DNA of 64,000 nucleotides from contig SCRA01000046.1 of assembly GCA_004297985.1 (NCBI GenBank), forward strand, positions 37,491 to 101,490. The letters run 5' to 3'. The DNA comes from a bacterium. Lineage in GTDB: Bacteria > Vulcanimicrobiota > Vulcanimicrobiia > Vulcanimicrobiales > SCRA01. Positions 36,401 to 44,811 of the stretch are shown here, piece by piece. Numbering within the stretch: the stretch's first letter is position 1; each line of letters starts with the position of its first letter. The position numbers were made by a program, and so were the translations under genes. Below the pieces are notes generated by a model. It was not told the origin of the DNA. It searched no databases and saw only the letters and a program-made list of their open reading frames with translations.

Positions 36401-37478
36401 TGCCGAGCGTCGCGTTGTAGGGCGTGAGCGTCCACGCGATCGTCGACGGCTCGATCGAAACCTGCTGCGTACCCACCAAGTCGCTCGTCGTGGCGTCGTA
36501 GAGCTGGACGGTGTAGGTCCCGGTGCGCGGCGTCGCGCCCACGGGCCAACCCACCGTCATCTGCCCCGTGGGCACCGGCGACCCGACCGTCGACCCGGCC
36601 ACGAAGCAGGTTCCGGGCTGCGAGTTGGACGAGGCGGGAACGCTGTAGACGCATGGGAGGTTGGCGGCACCGGTGTAGACCCAGCCGAAGGCGTAGCTGT
36701 GCGCGGGATTCAGGCCGCTCGCGCTAGCGTAGACCGTGCTGCCCGCCGTGAAGTCCGTAGCGGGATGGAGCAGTGCGCCGTCGGCGTACGTATCGAAGTG
36801 CTGGCTGGCCAGCACCACCACGTAGACGACGGAGTCATAGTTGCCCGTGTTGTTGTTCTGGGCGACGAACGTCCAGACGCCGGAGTACGGCGCCGCCGTT
36901 CCGGGATTCGGCGTGGAATCATATGGCGTGCCGAAGTAGAGGGGGAAGTAGCCCCAGCAGTTCCCGTTGTTGTCGGTGGGACCGGCGCTGCCCGTGAACG
37001 ACGTGCCGTCCGGCGGGAAGATCAGGTAGGTGTAGTTCGTCGATGGCTGGAGCCCGGCGCACTGAATGTAGTTGAAGTTGTTGTACGAGAGCGTCGCGTC
37101 GTAGATCTGGTAGATCGTGCTGTCGCCGGTGAGAACGATCGTTCCGCCTGAGGCGCTGGCGATGCGGCGGTGGCCGGCCATCGAGGCCAGGGCACGCCCC
37201 ACGGTCATCGGCGCGGGGCGCCGCAACCCGGCTCTCGAGGTGATACGGACGATGTGTCGCCCGGCCGCGGCGGTCGCGGCAGCCGGCGTGGCTGTCGGCG
37301 CGACGCGCAACGGCAGCGGTGGAGGTGTCGGCGGCTCGGGAAGGCGACGTGTGCCGCCGGTGCCGGGAGCCTGCGGGCCGGCCAGGACGAGCTGCGAAAC
37401 CATCGCAAGCGCTGCGATGATCCCCGAGACCGTCAGCCAGAACCGGCCAATGCGTGACATCCCAACAAGCCCCTTCAC
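33492..37478 (-). CDS. 1328-aa secreted protein with DUF11/Ig-like segments, putative adhesin or appendage tip
   Basis: N-terminal signal/TM segment (RIGRFWLTVSGIIAALAMVSQLVLA), long Thr/Ser/Asn/Gly-rich beta-type sequence, C-terminal ...STIVTFTLVLN. Confidence 0.6.
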   Translation of the reverse strand: MKGLVGMSRIGRFWLTVSGIIAALAMVSQLVLAGPQAPGTGGTRRLPEPPTPPPLPLRVAPTATPAAATAAAGRHIVRITSRAGLRRPAPMTVGRALASMAGHRRIASASGGTIVLTGDSTIYQIYDATLSYNNFNYIQCAGLQPSTNYTYLIFPPDGTSFTGSAGPTDNNGNCWGYFPLYFGTPYDSTPNPGTAAPYSGVWTFVAQNNNTGNYDSVVYVVVLASQHFDTYADGALLHPATDFTAGSTVYASASGLNPAHSYAFGWVYTGAANLPCVYSVPASSNSQPGTCFVAGSTVGSPVPTGQMTVGWPVGATPRTGTYTVQLYDATTSDLVGTQQVSIEPSTIAWTLTPYNATLGTGTNLGDIFANDGFIDASVTGLTYRVTGLPAGSNGHTIGLTVSDPNGMVLNNGASAGVPSGTLPTATQGAGSATFTQNPFPANASTLEALGPTVTPLAPNVLTAQLYDRNSGTVLGTKSFTILGYQGAFAWTNPLTNVLATAVPGTTAQVTVSNAAGGAFGPWNADGISGVRLSNDGQGEQLSLPGGNTTATDSAGSLWDIVYVGGASTAISATPDPANPTATLSGATTLAFNIQVSLTSGNVCKTGPCNIQSGILPQHGIAYSASDSVTNPLLVLQQGGAFSGVATEAWRVTNGPAPINLPRFNQAMYDVNTGGTPSNAAYSLTLTVVNKGPNETLKDLEMTFPSTYDGNTNTPILQSVTVNGANQTGWRVLPQQSNGALTTNQIELQCRGGCAGVGFNKTAVFVLNFPMFQIPFGYQSIPMVANFDNPSGGGAPYTLSSTQSTQNAIVGATNIDSTELAVYSLNPTTMTSVFSPNTVPTGLASTTVLNFTNTSNASSPFPDYVDEIDLSVPSGVIPTSIAVPAGWYVNQTASGPPATYVIQVCPIGQPKPCSSAYEANALAPGQTLPITFNYAASPFPTTGTYNVAWTVVGANGGATSAPSQNATLTVSPTSASVAFTDVGGYVGAFPPSGNPTPVPGSTQPQIGTDANNPNGSSFLYQIANNGQKTITSVNITVPGQTRAFINATDGAGVFWKFAVAPYVNGPGAASPGTCSGSLNASNYGSATAGGGNGVINLTGCNIASGQSINLYFNAETPYDLGSYFDWPTRVTSTGAGGGTVNATPPYAGAGSLQVVFDAQMNIITPPSGTGTVLPKPGPGGSMPATNCLGCVVDTTQSPTLITLGSFTGTFTATDLVNASISSDAVSPDSWTLYASANNNPLNGSSKPELQVAGDAATSSSASGFSIAQAAFAALPVIASPSGSNPGLAISTYNGQAYHKPVDTIMSFLVDSTGSTSPGSTIVTFTLVLN

Positions 37479-37526
37479 GTCGTCCGTGACGCTGCTGCGC
37501 TCGACGCAGCCCCATCGGCTACGGCC

Positions 37527-38309
37527 TCAGCGCACGGTAAAAGTCTTCTCTCCTCCGGAGAGGTTCGGCCCGCCGTAGTCGATCAACGCGATCGCCGTGT
37601 ACGATCCGGGCTGAAGCTTCTTGCCGACCACGTCGACGATGCGCTGACCTCCGCGCTCGACGAGCATCTGCTTTGGAATCTCGATCCGCTCCACGACCGT
37701 GGAGCCTTGCTTGACTTCGATCCGCCCGTTGAGGTACACGTGCGCGTTGCCGGTGTTCTTGAAGCCGACGAGATAGCGCTCGCCCTCGGGCGAGGTGCGC
37801 GCAGAGACGTCGTCGACTTCTCCGGAGAGTTGAAGGGTGTTGGGAACCAGCTCGTAGATCTTGGCCGCGATGCGCTCCGAGAACGATACCCCTCCAGGCT
37901 TGCGCGTGGGGCGCGTCTGGAAGAAGGCGATCACGGAGTGCTCTCCGCTGGCCGCCGCCGGCACCGCCACCGAGACGCGAACCTGCGTCAGCGTATTCGG
38001 GGCGACGTCGAACTCACGGGGATTGAGCGAGACCCACGGGGCCATCGAGTACTTGTTCTTCCCGGGGGGAAGGAAGACGTACTGCCCGTTCGCACCGACC
38101 GTGAAGTCGACCAGTGAGACTTGGATGTGTACCGTGTCCGCCCCGGTATTCCGTACCGTGATCGGGATCGTCTGTCTCTGCCCGGCGGAGGCTTCCATCT
38201 CGTACTTCGCCGGGGAGACGTCCAGCCCCAAGTCGGCCGGAGCCGAGCGCGGAACGAGGAGAACGAATCCACACAGAGCCAGAGCCGCCGACCATCGTGC
38301 CACAGTCAT
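37527..38309 (-). CDS. periplasmic chaperone-like Ig-fold protein (PapD-like or DUF916-like)
   Basis: LGLDVSPAKYEMEASAGQRQTIPITVRNTGADTVHIQVSLVDFTVGANGQYVFLPPGKNKYSMAPWVSLNPREFDVAPNTLTQVRVSVAVPAAASGEHSVIAFF. Confidence 0.7.
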   Translation of the reverse strand: MTVARWSAALALCGFVLLVPRSAPADLGLDVSPAKYEMEASAGQRQTIPITVRNTGADTVHIQVSLVDFTVGANGQYVFLPPGKNKYSMAPWVSLNPREFDVAPNTLTQVRVSVAVPAAASGEHSVIAFFQTRPTRKPGGVSFSERIAAKIYELVPNTLQLSGEVDDVSARTSPEGERYLVGFKNTGNAHVYLNGRIEVKQGSTVVERIEIPKQMLVERGGQRIVDVVGKKLQPGSYTAIALIDYGGPNLSGGEKTFTVR

Positions 38310-38414
38310 ACTCTTCGTTATCGGCGGCTGAGCGCGCCTGGCGGAGCCGAAGTTCCGCCAGGAGTATCACTCTCCCGTTGATTCCTGCTGTTCCCGCGTC
38401 CCTTCTCGTGATCT

Positions 38415-39215
38415 CTAGTTCGGGACCAAGACCACTGTCATGATCGCATTGGACGAAGCGGTCGACGGCGCGCCCTTGTCGAGGTTGATCTGAACGTCCT
38501 GTGCCGCGTAGACCGTGCCCGCCGGAGCCGTGGCCCCGCCGGCGATCTTCAAGCCGTTGGTACCGGTCTCGGTGTAGTACTCGAAACCGGCGGTGACGAT
38601 GCCGGCACCGGGGCCGCCGTCCTGGCTACCAGGGCCGCCGCCGCCGTTGGTGATGGCGCCGCCCGTCCCGTTGGGAATCGGTGCGCCGCCAGCCGCGCAG
38701 CCGGTGACTGCGCCCGCGGTGAAAGTCGCCGCGGCCACCGTCGTGGTGCGAGTCGAGGCGGCCGCGGCAGCGGCAGCCGGAGCCAGCGGAAACGCGGCGC
38801 CGCCGTCCGGGAAGGCGCAGAAGCCCGTGCCGCTGGCCGGAGCGGCGTCCATGTACTCATAGACGTTGTAGCCGCCCGCGTCGTTGGTTTGAATCGCCGT
38901 CTCGATCGCGTTCTGATAGAGGCAGCCCACCGGGGCCGCGAGACTGGGATTCAAGGTTCCGTACGTGAGGTTCAGCGTGGTCTCAGCAGCCGGCGCACCG
39001 CAGACGCCTGCGGCGCTTGGCGTGAGCGCCGGCGCGACGGTGCCCTGCGTGAACGCGCCGGCACCGAACTGCGTGGCCAACTGCATCGAGGCGGAGACAG
39101 CGACGTTCCAGTTCAGCTTGACGGAGCCGTAGTGCGGCGCGGGGGCGGCGAACGCGGCAGTCGACGTGGCCGCCATGCCCACTGCGAGCATGGAGGCTGC
39201 GAAAGCTCGATTCAT
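38415..39215 (-). CDS. secreted pilin-like protein, putative major appendage subunit
   Basis: Signal peptide MNRAFAASMLAVGMAATSTAAFA; mature APAPHYGSVKLNWNVAVSASMQLATQFGAGAFTQG; C-terminus SSNAIMTVVLVPN. Confidence 0.6.
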   Translation of the reverse strand: MNRAFAASMLAVGMAATSTAAFAAPAPHYGSVKLNWNVAVSASMQLATQFGAGAFTQGTVAPALTPSAAGVCGAPAAETTLNLTYGTLNPSLAAPVGCLYQNAIETAIQTNDAGGYNVYEYMDAAPASGTGFCAFPDGGAAFPLAPAAAAAAASTRTTTVAAATFTAGAVTGCAAGGAPIPNGTGGAITNGGGGPGSQDGGPGAGIVTAGFEYYTETGTNGLKIAGGATAPAGTVYAAQDVQINLDKGAPSTASSNAIMTVVLVPN

Positions 39216-39405
39216 GACGTATGTTCCCTTTCGGCTAGAGCTACGGGAGAGTCCGAGATTGCCATCCTTGGCAGACGACGCTCTCACATCACGTATGATA
39301 CGCGAGGTCAAGAGATGCTGCTAGGTGATTCGGCCGCGCGAAGGCGTTTCTTTACGGCGAGTTTACGGCGCCGGCTCGCCATGTAAACGGCGCTTAACAA
39401 AAATG

Positions 39406-42400
39406 CTAGCGTTGCGCAGCATTCAGCGCGAACGGATAGGCCTTCCCCGCCTTGTTCACGATCGTACCGTGATACGGCAGACCGTGCGACCACAACCGGA
39501 CGTCGAAAGTATACATCTCACCCCGCGCCTCCGGCAGCTTGAACGCGTAGCCGTCTTCGAAGCGCACGACGTCACCGGGCTGGACGGGCGCGAGGATCTT
39601 CGCCGTCACCGCAATCGTATGCCCCGGCTGCGGCCGATGCGTGAGCACGTGCGCGGCGATCAGCGGTACCTTCGGATCCACAGTCACCGATCCGTCGCCG
39701 ACACCGTGTGTGGCCCCCTCGACGGAGACGCGTAGCGCGTAGTCGCCGGCTTGGAGGATCGGCACGAGGAAACTGCCGGTCCAGGCACGCAGCGCAACGT
39801 CGAAGCGCAGCGGGAAGGAGCCGAAGGCATCGCTCTGCTGGGTGACGGCACTGGGATGCTGAGCGGTCGTGCGAACGATGAGCTTGACGATGCCGCCCGG
39901 CGGCGCGTGCTCAGGCCGCACCGTTACCGAGACACCTGCCTTCTGCCCGTTGTCGAAGGAGAAGACCACGGACTTCGCCGCGGTGCCGAGCTTGAAGACG
40001 ACGCCGCCACTCTCGGATCCGCCGAAGACTTGCACCGGTTCGTCCGGTCCCTGCACCACGCTCTCGTCTTCGGGCAGCGTCTCGGGATCGACGCTGACCT
40101 GGTAGCTCCCCGGTGGAACGTCGTCGAGCAGGAAGCTCCCGTCGTCGTTGGTGATCGCTGCGTAGTCACCGGGCTCGGCCACGACGTAGACGTTGCGCGC
40201 TCCCTGCAGCGAGCCGAAGCCTGCGTCTGGCGCATAGAGCACGTGACCGCTGATCGATCCCAGCGGGAGCGCCGTGTAGTCCACCGTGGTCAACTGTCCC
40301 TGCACCACCTGCACGGTACGTTGCGGATCGCCCCGTAATTGGAACGATGCCGGCACACTGGCTACGGCCAACGCCACGTGGTGCGTCCCCGGGAGGAGAC
40401 CGCCAACCTGATAGGCGCCGTCGGGACCAGTCGTAGCGTGATGACCTCCGTCGACCACGATGTCGACTCCGGCAATGGGCTGCGATCCCTTGGACGTGGC
40501 GGCATACAGGTGCCCGGCGATGCCCGCGAAGGCACCGACGCCGAAGTCCATCGTCGCGGTCTGCCCGCCCCCCACCTCGACGCTCGCCTGTCCGCGTTCG
40601 GCCACCAACCCATTGGCAATCGTGCCCTGCACGATGGAGACCGTGTGGAAGCCCTGGCGGACGAAGCGGAACTGATAGCCGCCGTCGATATCCGTGCGCA
40701 CGGGCGTCGTACCGTCGAGCAAGATCAAGACGTTGCCCAGGCCCCGCTGTCCGAAGCTTGCGGCTGAGTTCGCGGAGACCACGTACACGTGGCCCGCGAT
40801 GGTGGCGGGCAAGTTCGGATTGGCGCGCCCGCTGTAGCGCGTGGTGCCCAGCGAGAGCGGCCCCACGAGATCGACGTTCAAGCTCGACGCGCTCGAGGCA
40901 CCCAGACCCGACTGGTGCGAGCGCGTCGCTGTGATGTTCAAGGCGACAAGAGATGAGAGCCGGCGGATCACCCCGATGCTGTACGAGCGCTGTGAGGTGC
41001 CCACACCGCCGCTGTCATCGGAGGCGAACTGCTCGCCCAGCGTGAGATCGGTACGCGGCCCCAGACGGCGGACGTAGGAGAGCAGCGTCTGGCGCTGGTT
41101 CGTCGCCGCACCGACGCTGCGCTGCTGGCCGAAGGAACTCTGCGCCTGGAGGAAGCCCTCACCGATCGTATGCGCGATCGCGAACGTCTCTTGCGACTGC
41201 ACGGCTGTGCCGCCAGAATTGGCGGCCGTTGCGCGCTGCAACGTCTGCGAGAGGGAGAATCCCTTGAGCGTCTCGGTGGTCGTCACGCCATCGGCGCGGT
41301 TGACGGAGGTCTCTCCGCCGGCAGTCGAACGCGCGTCGCTCTCCAAGAGCGTCACGGAGCTGGTCCCGACGGGCTGACTGTACGTCACGTTGCGCCGGGT
41401 CGTGCGATTCCATTGGCCGCTCGAGAATGCGTCATCGCGACCGAGGTCGACGAGCAGACTTCCCGCTTTGCCGACGCCGCGCTGGAGCGTCAGCTCCCAT
41501 CCGCTGTCGGCGTTCGCGGTCGAGGTCAAGGAAGTGAAGCCGCCGGGAATGGAGCGGATCGAGAGCGACGCGTAGCCGCGGTTCCAGGGGGCGTTGAACT
41601 GTGCCGCAGTAGCGATGCGCGCGCCGTCAGCGGCGCCCGCAACGCCCTTTGTTCGATCCAGGGCGGCCTCGAGATTGGTGCTGAGATGTGAGGAGTAGCG
41701 CTGGTAGGTGGCATCGGCGATGACATTGCCGGCCTTGGACTGTTCACCGCGCGAGGCGATCAGCGTTCCGGTGAGCAGCGAGCTCTTCGGCAGGAAGTAT
41801 TGGCGACGGACGCCCAGCGATCGGAAGCCCTCGCCGCCGGCTTGCGTGGCCGACGCCCCGATGAGATCTAACTCGCCGTTGCGACGGGGGACCCGAAGCT
41901 CCAAGCCGCGGGCAAAGCCGCCGATGCCGACCTGAGAGTCGCTCGGGCCGGTGAGGGCACCGTACGCCAGCGCGTACGTGGCGGCCCGGTAGGCGGCCTG
42001 GATCTGACCGACGGACGAGGTGCCCGAGGTGTAGCCCACCGGGTCCTGGATCGAGAGCGAGGTCTGCTCCGTACGACGCTCGAGCGTCAAGATGAACGAA
42101 ACGCCTAACACGTCGCTCGCCGCGAGGCTGGAGGCCGTTGACGTGCGGTGGGAGCCGATGTCAAATCCACCGGCGGCGGCAAACTGAAGTGAACCCCGTC
42201 CGAAGAGCGGAGCGCGCCGCGGCCGCGGATCGCTCCGCTCCCCCGCCCCTGGGACGGACGAGGCCTCGGGACTCGGCACTTCCACGGGTATGGGAACGTC
42301 GTTGGGGATCAAGAGTGGGGCCTCGGTGGCGACGGGAGCCGGGGGCAGCCTCGGAGGAGCCGCGCCTTGGGCGAGCACGCGTCCCCCGCCGGGGGGTCCT

Positions 42401-42630
42401 TCCGGCGGAGTCAGCGCCACAGCGCGAGCGAGACTCCGGTCTATCGCGACGAGCGCAACTTGCTCATGTGCCGGGGCATGGGCGGGCGCGGGGAGAGCCC
42501 ACGCTCCAGAGGCCGCCATCGAGCGAGGCGTCAGGGGCACTCCCAAGGGCATGGCGATGCCTACGCCTGCCGCGAGCATGGCAAGGCCAAGGGAGATCAG
42601 GAGCGTTGGAAGCCGTCTCGACCGTATCAC
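39406..42630 (-). CDS. outer-membrane beta-barrel protein with repeated CNA_B/carboxypeptidase-regulatory-like domains, putative usher-like protein
   Basis: Signal peptide; Pro-rich N-terminus; ~450 aa of alternating beta-barrel-type sequence; repeated DGGYQFRFVRQGFHTVSI, TGPDGAYQVGGLLPGTHHVALA, TNDDGSFLLDDVPPGSYQVSV. Confidence 0.6.
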   Translation of the reverse strand: MIRSRRLPTLLISLGLAMLAAGVGIAMPLGVPLTPRSMAASGAWALPAPAHAPAHEQVALVAIDRSLARAVALTPPEGPPGGGRVLAQGAAPPRLPPAPVATEAPLLIPNDVPIPVEVPSPEASSVPGAGERSDPRPRRAPLFGRGSLQFAAAGGFDIGSHRTSTASSLAASDVLGVSFILTLERRTEQTSLSIQDPVGYTSGTSSVGQIQAAYRAATYALAYGALTGPSDSQVGIGGFARGLELRVPRRNGELDLIGASATQAGGEGFRSLGVRRQYFLPKSSLLTGTLIASRGEQSKAGNVIADATYQRYSSHLSTNLEAALDRTKGVAGAADGARIATAAQFNAPWNRGYASLSIRSIPGGFTSLTSTANADSGWELTLQRGVGKAGSLLVDLGRDDAFSSGQWNRTTRRNVTYSQPVGTSSVTLLESDARSTAGGETSVNRADGVTTTETLKGFSLSQTLQRATAANSGGTAVQSQETFAIAHTIGEGFLQAQSSFGQQRSVGAATNQRQTLLSYVRRLGPRTDLTLGEQFASDDSGGVGTSQRSYSIGVIRRLSSLVALNITATRSHQSGLGASSASSLNVDLVGPLSLGTTRYSGRANPNLPATIAGHVYVVSANSAASFGQRGLGNVLILLDGTTPVRTDIDGGYQFRFVRQGFHTVSIVQGTIANGLVAERGQASVEVGGGQTATMDFGVGAFAGIAGHLYAATSKGSQPIAGVDIVVDGGHHATTGPDGAYQVGGLLPGTHHVALAVASVPASFQLRGDPQRTVQVVQGQLTTVDYTALPLGSISGHVLYAPDAGFGSLQGARNVYVVAEPGDYAAITNDDGSFLLDDVPPGSYQVSVDPETLPEDESVVQGPDEPVQVFGGSESGGVVFKLGTAAKSVVFSFDNGQKAGVSVTVRPEHAPPGGIVKLIVRTTAQHPSAVTQQSDAFGSFPLRFDVALRAWTGSFLVPILQAGDYALRVSVEGATHGVGDGSVTVDPKVPLIAAHVLTHRPQPGHTIAVTAKILAPVQPGDVVRFEDGYAFKLPEARGEMYTFDVRLWSHGLPYHGTIVNKAGKAYPFALNAAQR

Positions 42631-42831
42631 AGCGTGCAGAACCGTACGTTAGGGATTGTCGGTCGAACGGCCGGCCTGCCATAGGGCCCCGGCGGACCTT
42701 ACCTCAGCTTTACGCACGACGGGACCAAATGATGAGGTTTTGCGCCGAGCCGGCCGAAGTAGAGAGAGGGACCGCCTAGACGTGTCGAGGCGGCCTCTTC
42801 GCCATCAGACCATGGAGGGTCCGCGCAGGAC

Positions 42832-44187
42832 ATGGACGTGCTGCGCTTCGGCGACAAGGTTGCGCTGGGGCAGTCGTTAACGGCCGATGACCTCTCGCGA
42901 GAGACTCAACGTCTCGCGAGCGGTCTTCGTATTTCCAGCGCGGCCGATGATCCAAGCGGACTGGCCATCTCCCAGCGCCTCCTCGCCCAAGCAAACGGAT
43001 TACAGACCGGACAGCAGAGCATCCAGAGCGCCGTCGATCTCTTGCAGACGGCCGAGGGTGCGTTGCAAACCACCGCCGACATCTTGCAGCGCATGCGCGC
43101 GTTAGTCGTTCAGGCGAGCTCCAATCTCGACTCACCCCCGCAGATCGGCTATCTGCAGAGCGAGCTTGACCAACTCACGCAAGAGATCAATACCATCTCC
43201 GGCAACACGCAGTTCAACGGCCGCCACTTGCTCGACGGCAGCCTCTCCATGGAGCCCGCGCTGCCTGCGCAGTACTTCATTCCCAAGAACGACACGCTCT
43301 CGAGCGGCCTGCAACTCATCGATCCTACGTCGATGAGCGTCCTTCCCGCAGCGGTACAAGCGGAGATCTCGGTCAAAGTAACGGGAGACCTCGGTGCACC
43401 GCCGCCAGGCCCGATGAATCCTAGTAACGATCTGCTCAACGTTCAGATCACCGTCTCGAGCGCCGATCCCACCTTCGGCGCGCCGCAGATCTCCAATATC
43501 GCCGTCTTCGCCGGAACGAACATCGAGTACATCCCGGGCATCTCGCCCTCGATCATTCCACTCCCCGCGACCTTCACGGCCTCGAACCAGAGCGGTACCG
43601 ACAACATCGGTACGTTCAACCTCGACGCGGTCTCACAGAGCGACGTCGGTAAGCAGTTTTTCCTATATACCGTGCCCGCACAAGATGTGCAAGGCGGCTA
43701 CGGTCTCCAAGTCAACGACGGCGGCGGCGAGGGACACATCGTCTCGGTCGACATCCCCGGCGTAAACGCCGTCGATTTAGGAATCTCGCAGACTCAGCTC
43801 GCACGATATACGGCCGCCGACATCCTGGCCGGTAATGCAGGTTTCACCTTACAACAGGCGCAAGGCGCCGCCGGCGACGTCAACCTTGCCGCAGGTCAAG
43901 CGGCGGAGTATCGCATCGACCATGCGATAGAGCAACTCGGGTCGATTCGCGCGAAGATCGGCGCACAAACCGTGGCGCTCCAGCACGATGCCACGAATGA
44001 TCAGACCGTACAGACCGCCGTCAGTGCCTCCGCGAGCTCGATCCGCGATGCCAACATCGGCAGTGACGTCACTCGGTTCACGCGCGACCAAGTGCTCACG
44101 CAGATCCAAACGGGCGTCCTGCACTCGCTCTTCATCGACTCACAGCAGGTGGTTTCGCTCGTCCAGCGATCACTTACCGGCGCGTAG
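42832..44187 (+). CDS. flagellin-domain protein
   Basis: N-terminal LSRETQRLASGLRISSAADDPSGLAISQRLLAQANGLQTGQQSIQSAVDLLQTAEGALQTTADILQRMRALVVQAS; C-terminal ALQHDATNDQTVQTAVSASASSIRDANIGSDVTRFTRDQVLTQIQTGVL. Confidence 0.9.
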   Translation: MDVLRFGDKVALGQSLTADDLSRETQRLASGLRISSAADDPSGLAISQRLLAQANGLQTGQQSIQSAVDLLQTAEGALQTTADILQRMRALVVQASSNLDSPPQIGYLQSELDQLTQEINTISGNTQFNGRHLLDGSLSMEPALPAQYFIPKNDTLSSGLQLIDPTSMSVLPAAVQAEISVKVTGDLGAPPPGPMNPSNDLLNVQITVSSADPTFGAPQISNIAVFAGTNIEYIPGISPSIIPLPATFTASNQSGTDNIGTFNLDAVSQSDVGKQFFLYTVPAQDVQGGYGLQVNDGGGEGHIVSVDIPGVNAVDLGISQTQLARYTAADILAGNAGFTLQQAQGAAGDVNLAAGQAAEYRIDHAIEQLGSIRAKIGAQTVALQHDATNDQTVQTAVSASASSIRDANIGSDVTRFTRDQVLTQIQTGVLHSLFIDSQQVVSLVQRSLTGA

Positions 44188-44811
44188 CTAAATCTCCAGC
44201 AACTCCAACATCGCGACGAATGCCTCGCCGCGGCGTGCGCGCGCGCCGGCAAGCAGATCGTCACGGCCGCCGCGATGCAGCGCATGCGCTGCCGCCAGCG
44301 CGACGACGTCGGATGCGTCGTCGAGCGCGTCGACGATGCGCTCGTAGCGCCCGCGCCGCTCGAATCCCTCGATAGCGAGGATGCGCTCTGCATCGCTCCC
44401 CGACGCCAGCGCCTGGTCAAAGATCTCCAGCGACGTCTCACCGTCGCACCATCCCAGCGCCGAGAGCACTGCGGCGCGCACGTCGGGCTCGCGCTCTTCG
44501 TGCCACGCGCGCCCCAGCACCGTCGCCGCGTCGCGATTACCGCGCGCGCCGAGCTCGTCGACCAGCGCGATGCGCGCTGCGAGATCACCGGGGACGCCGG
44601 AGCCGGCGGCGCGCCACCACGGGATGACCGGCGGCACCGCAGGTGCGGCCTCGCTCTCCCGTCGCGTTGCGGGCGGCTGCGGCTCCGTGCGCTCGATGCG
44701 CGTGAGCCAGAGCCCCCCGATGGCGAGCGCCACTGCGGCGAGGATCGCCAGCGCGATCGCTGCCTCGGCGCGTGCCGGCGAGATGTCGAGGAGTACGCTA
44801 GGCGGTAGCAC
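44188..44811 (-). CDS. membrane-anchored HEAT-repeat-like protein
   Basis: N-terminal TM (AAIALAILAAVALAIGGLWL) then helical repeats DLAARIALVDELGARGNRDAATVLGRAWHEEREPDVRAAVLSALGWCD. Confidence 0.65.
   Translation of the reverse strand: MLPPSVLLDISPARAEAAIALAILAAVALAIGGLWLTRIERTEPQPPATRRESEAAPAVPPVIPWWRAAGSGVPGDLAARIALVDELGARGNRDAATVLGRAWHEEREPDVRAAVLSALGWCDGETSLEIFDQALASGSDAERILAIEGFERRGRYERIVDALDDASDVVALAAAHALHRGGRDDLLAGARARRGEAFVAMLELLEI

Noticed and set aside
35955-37151. 398-aa plus-strand ORF within the appendage cluster
   Set aside because: Antisense shadow of the 1328-aa secreted protein; low-complexity Arg/Gly/Val-rich.
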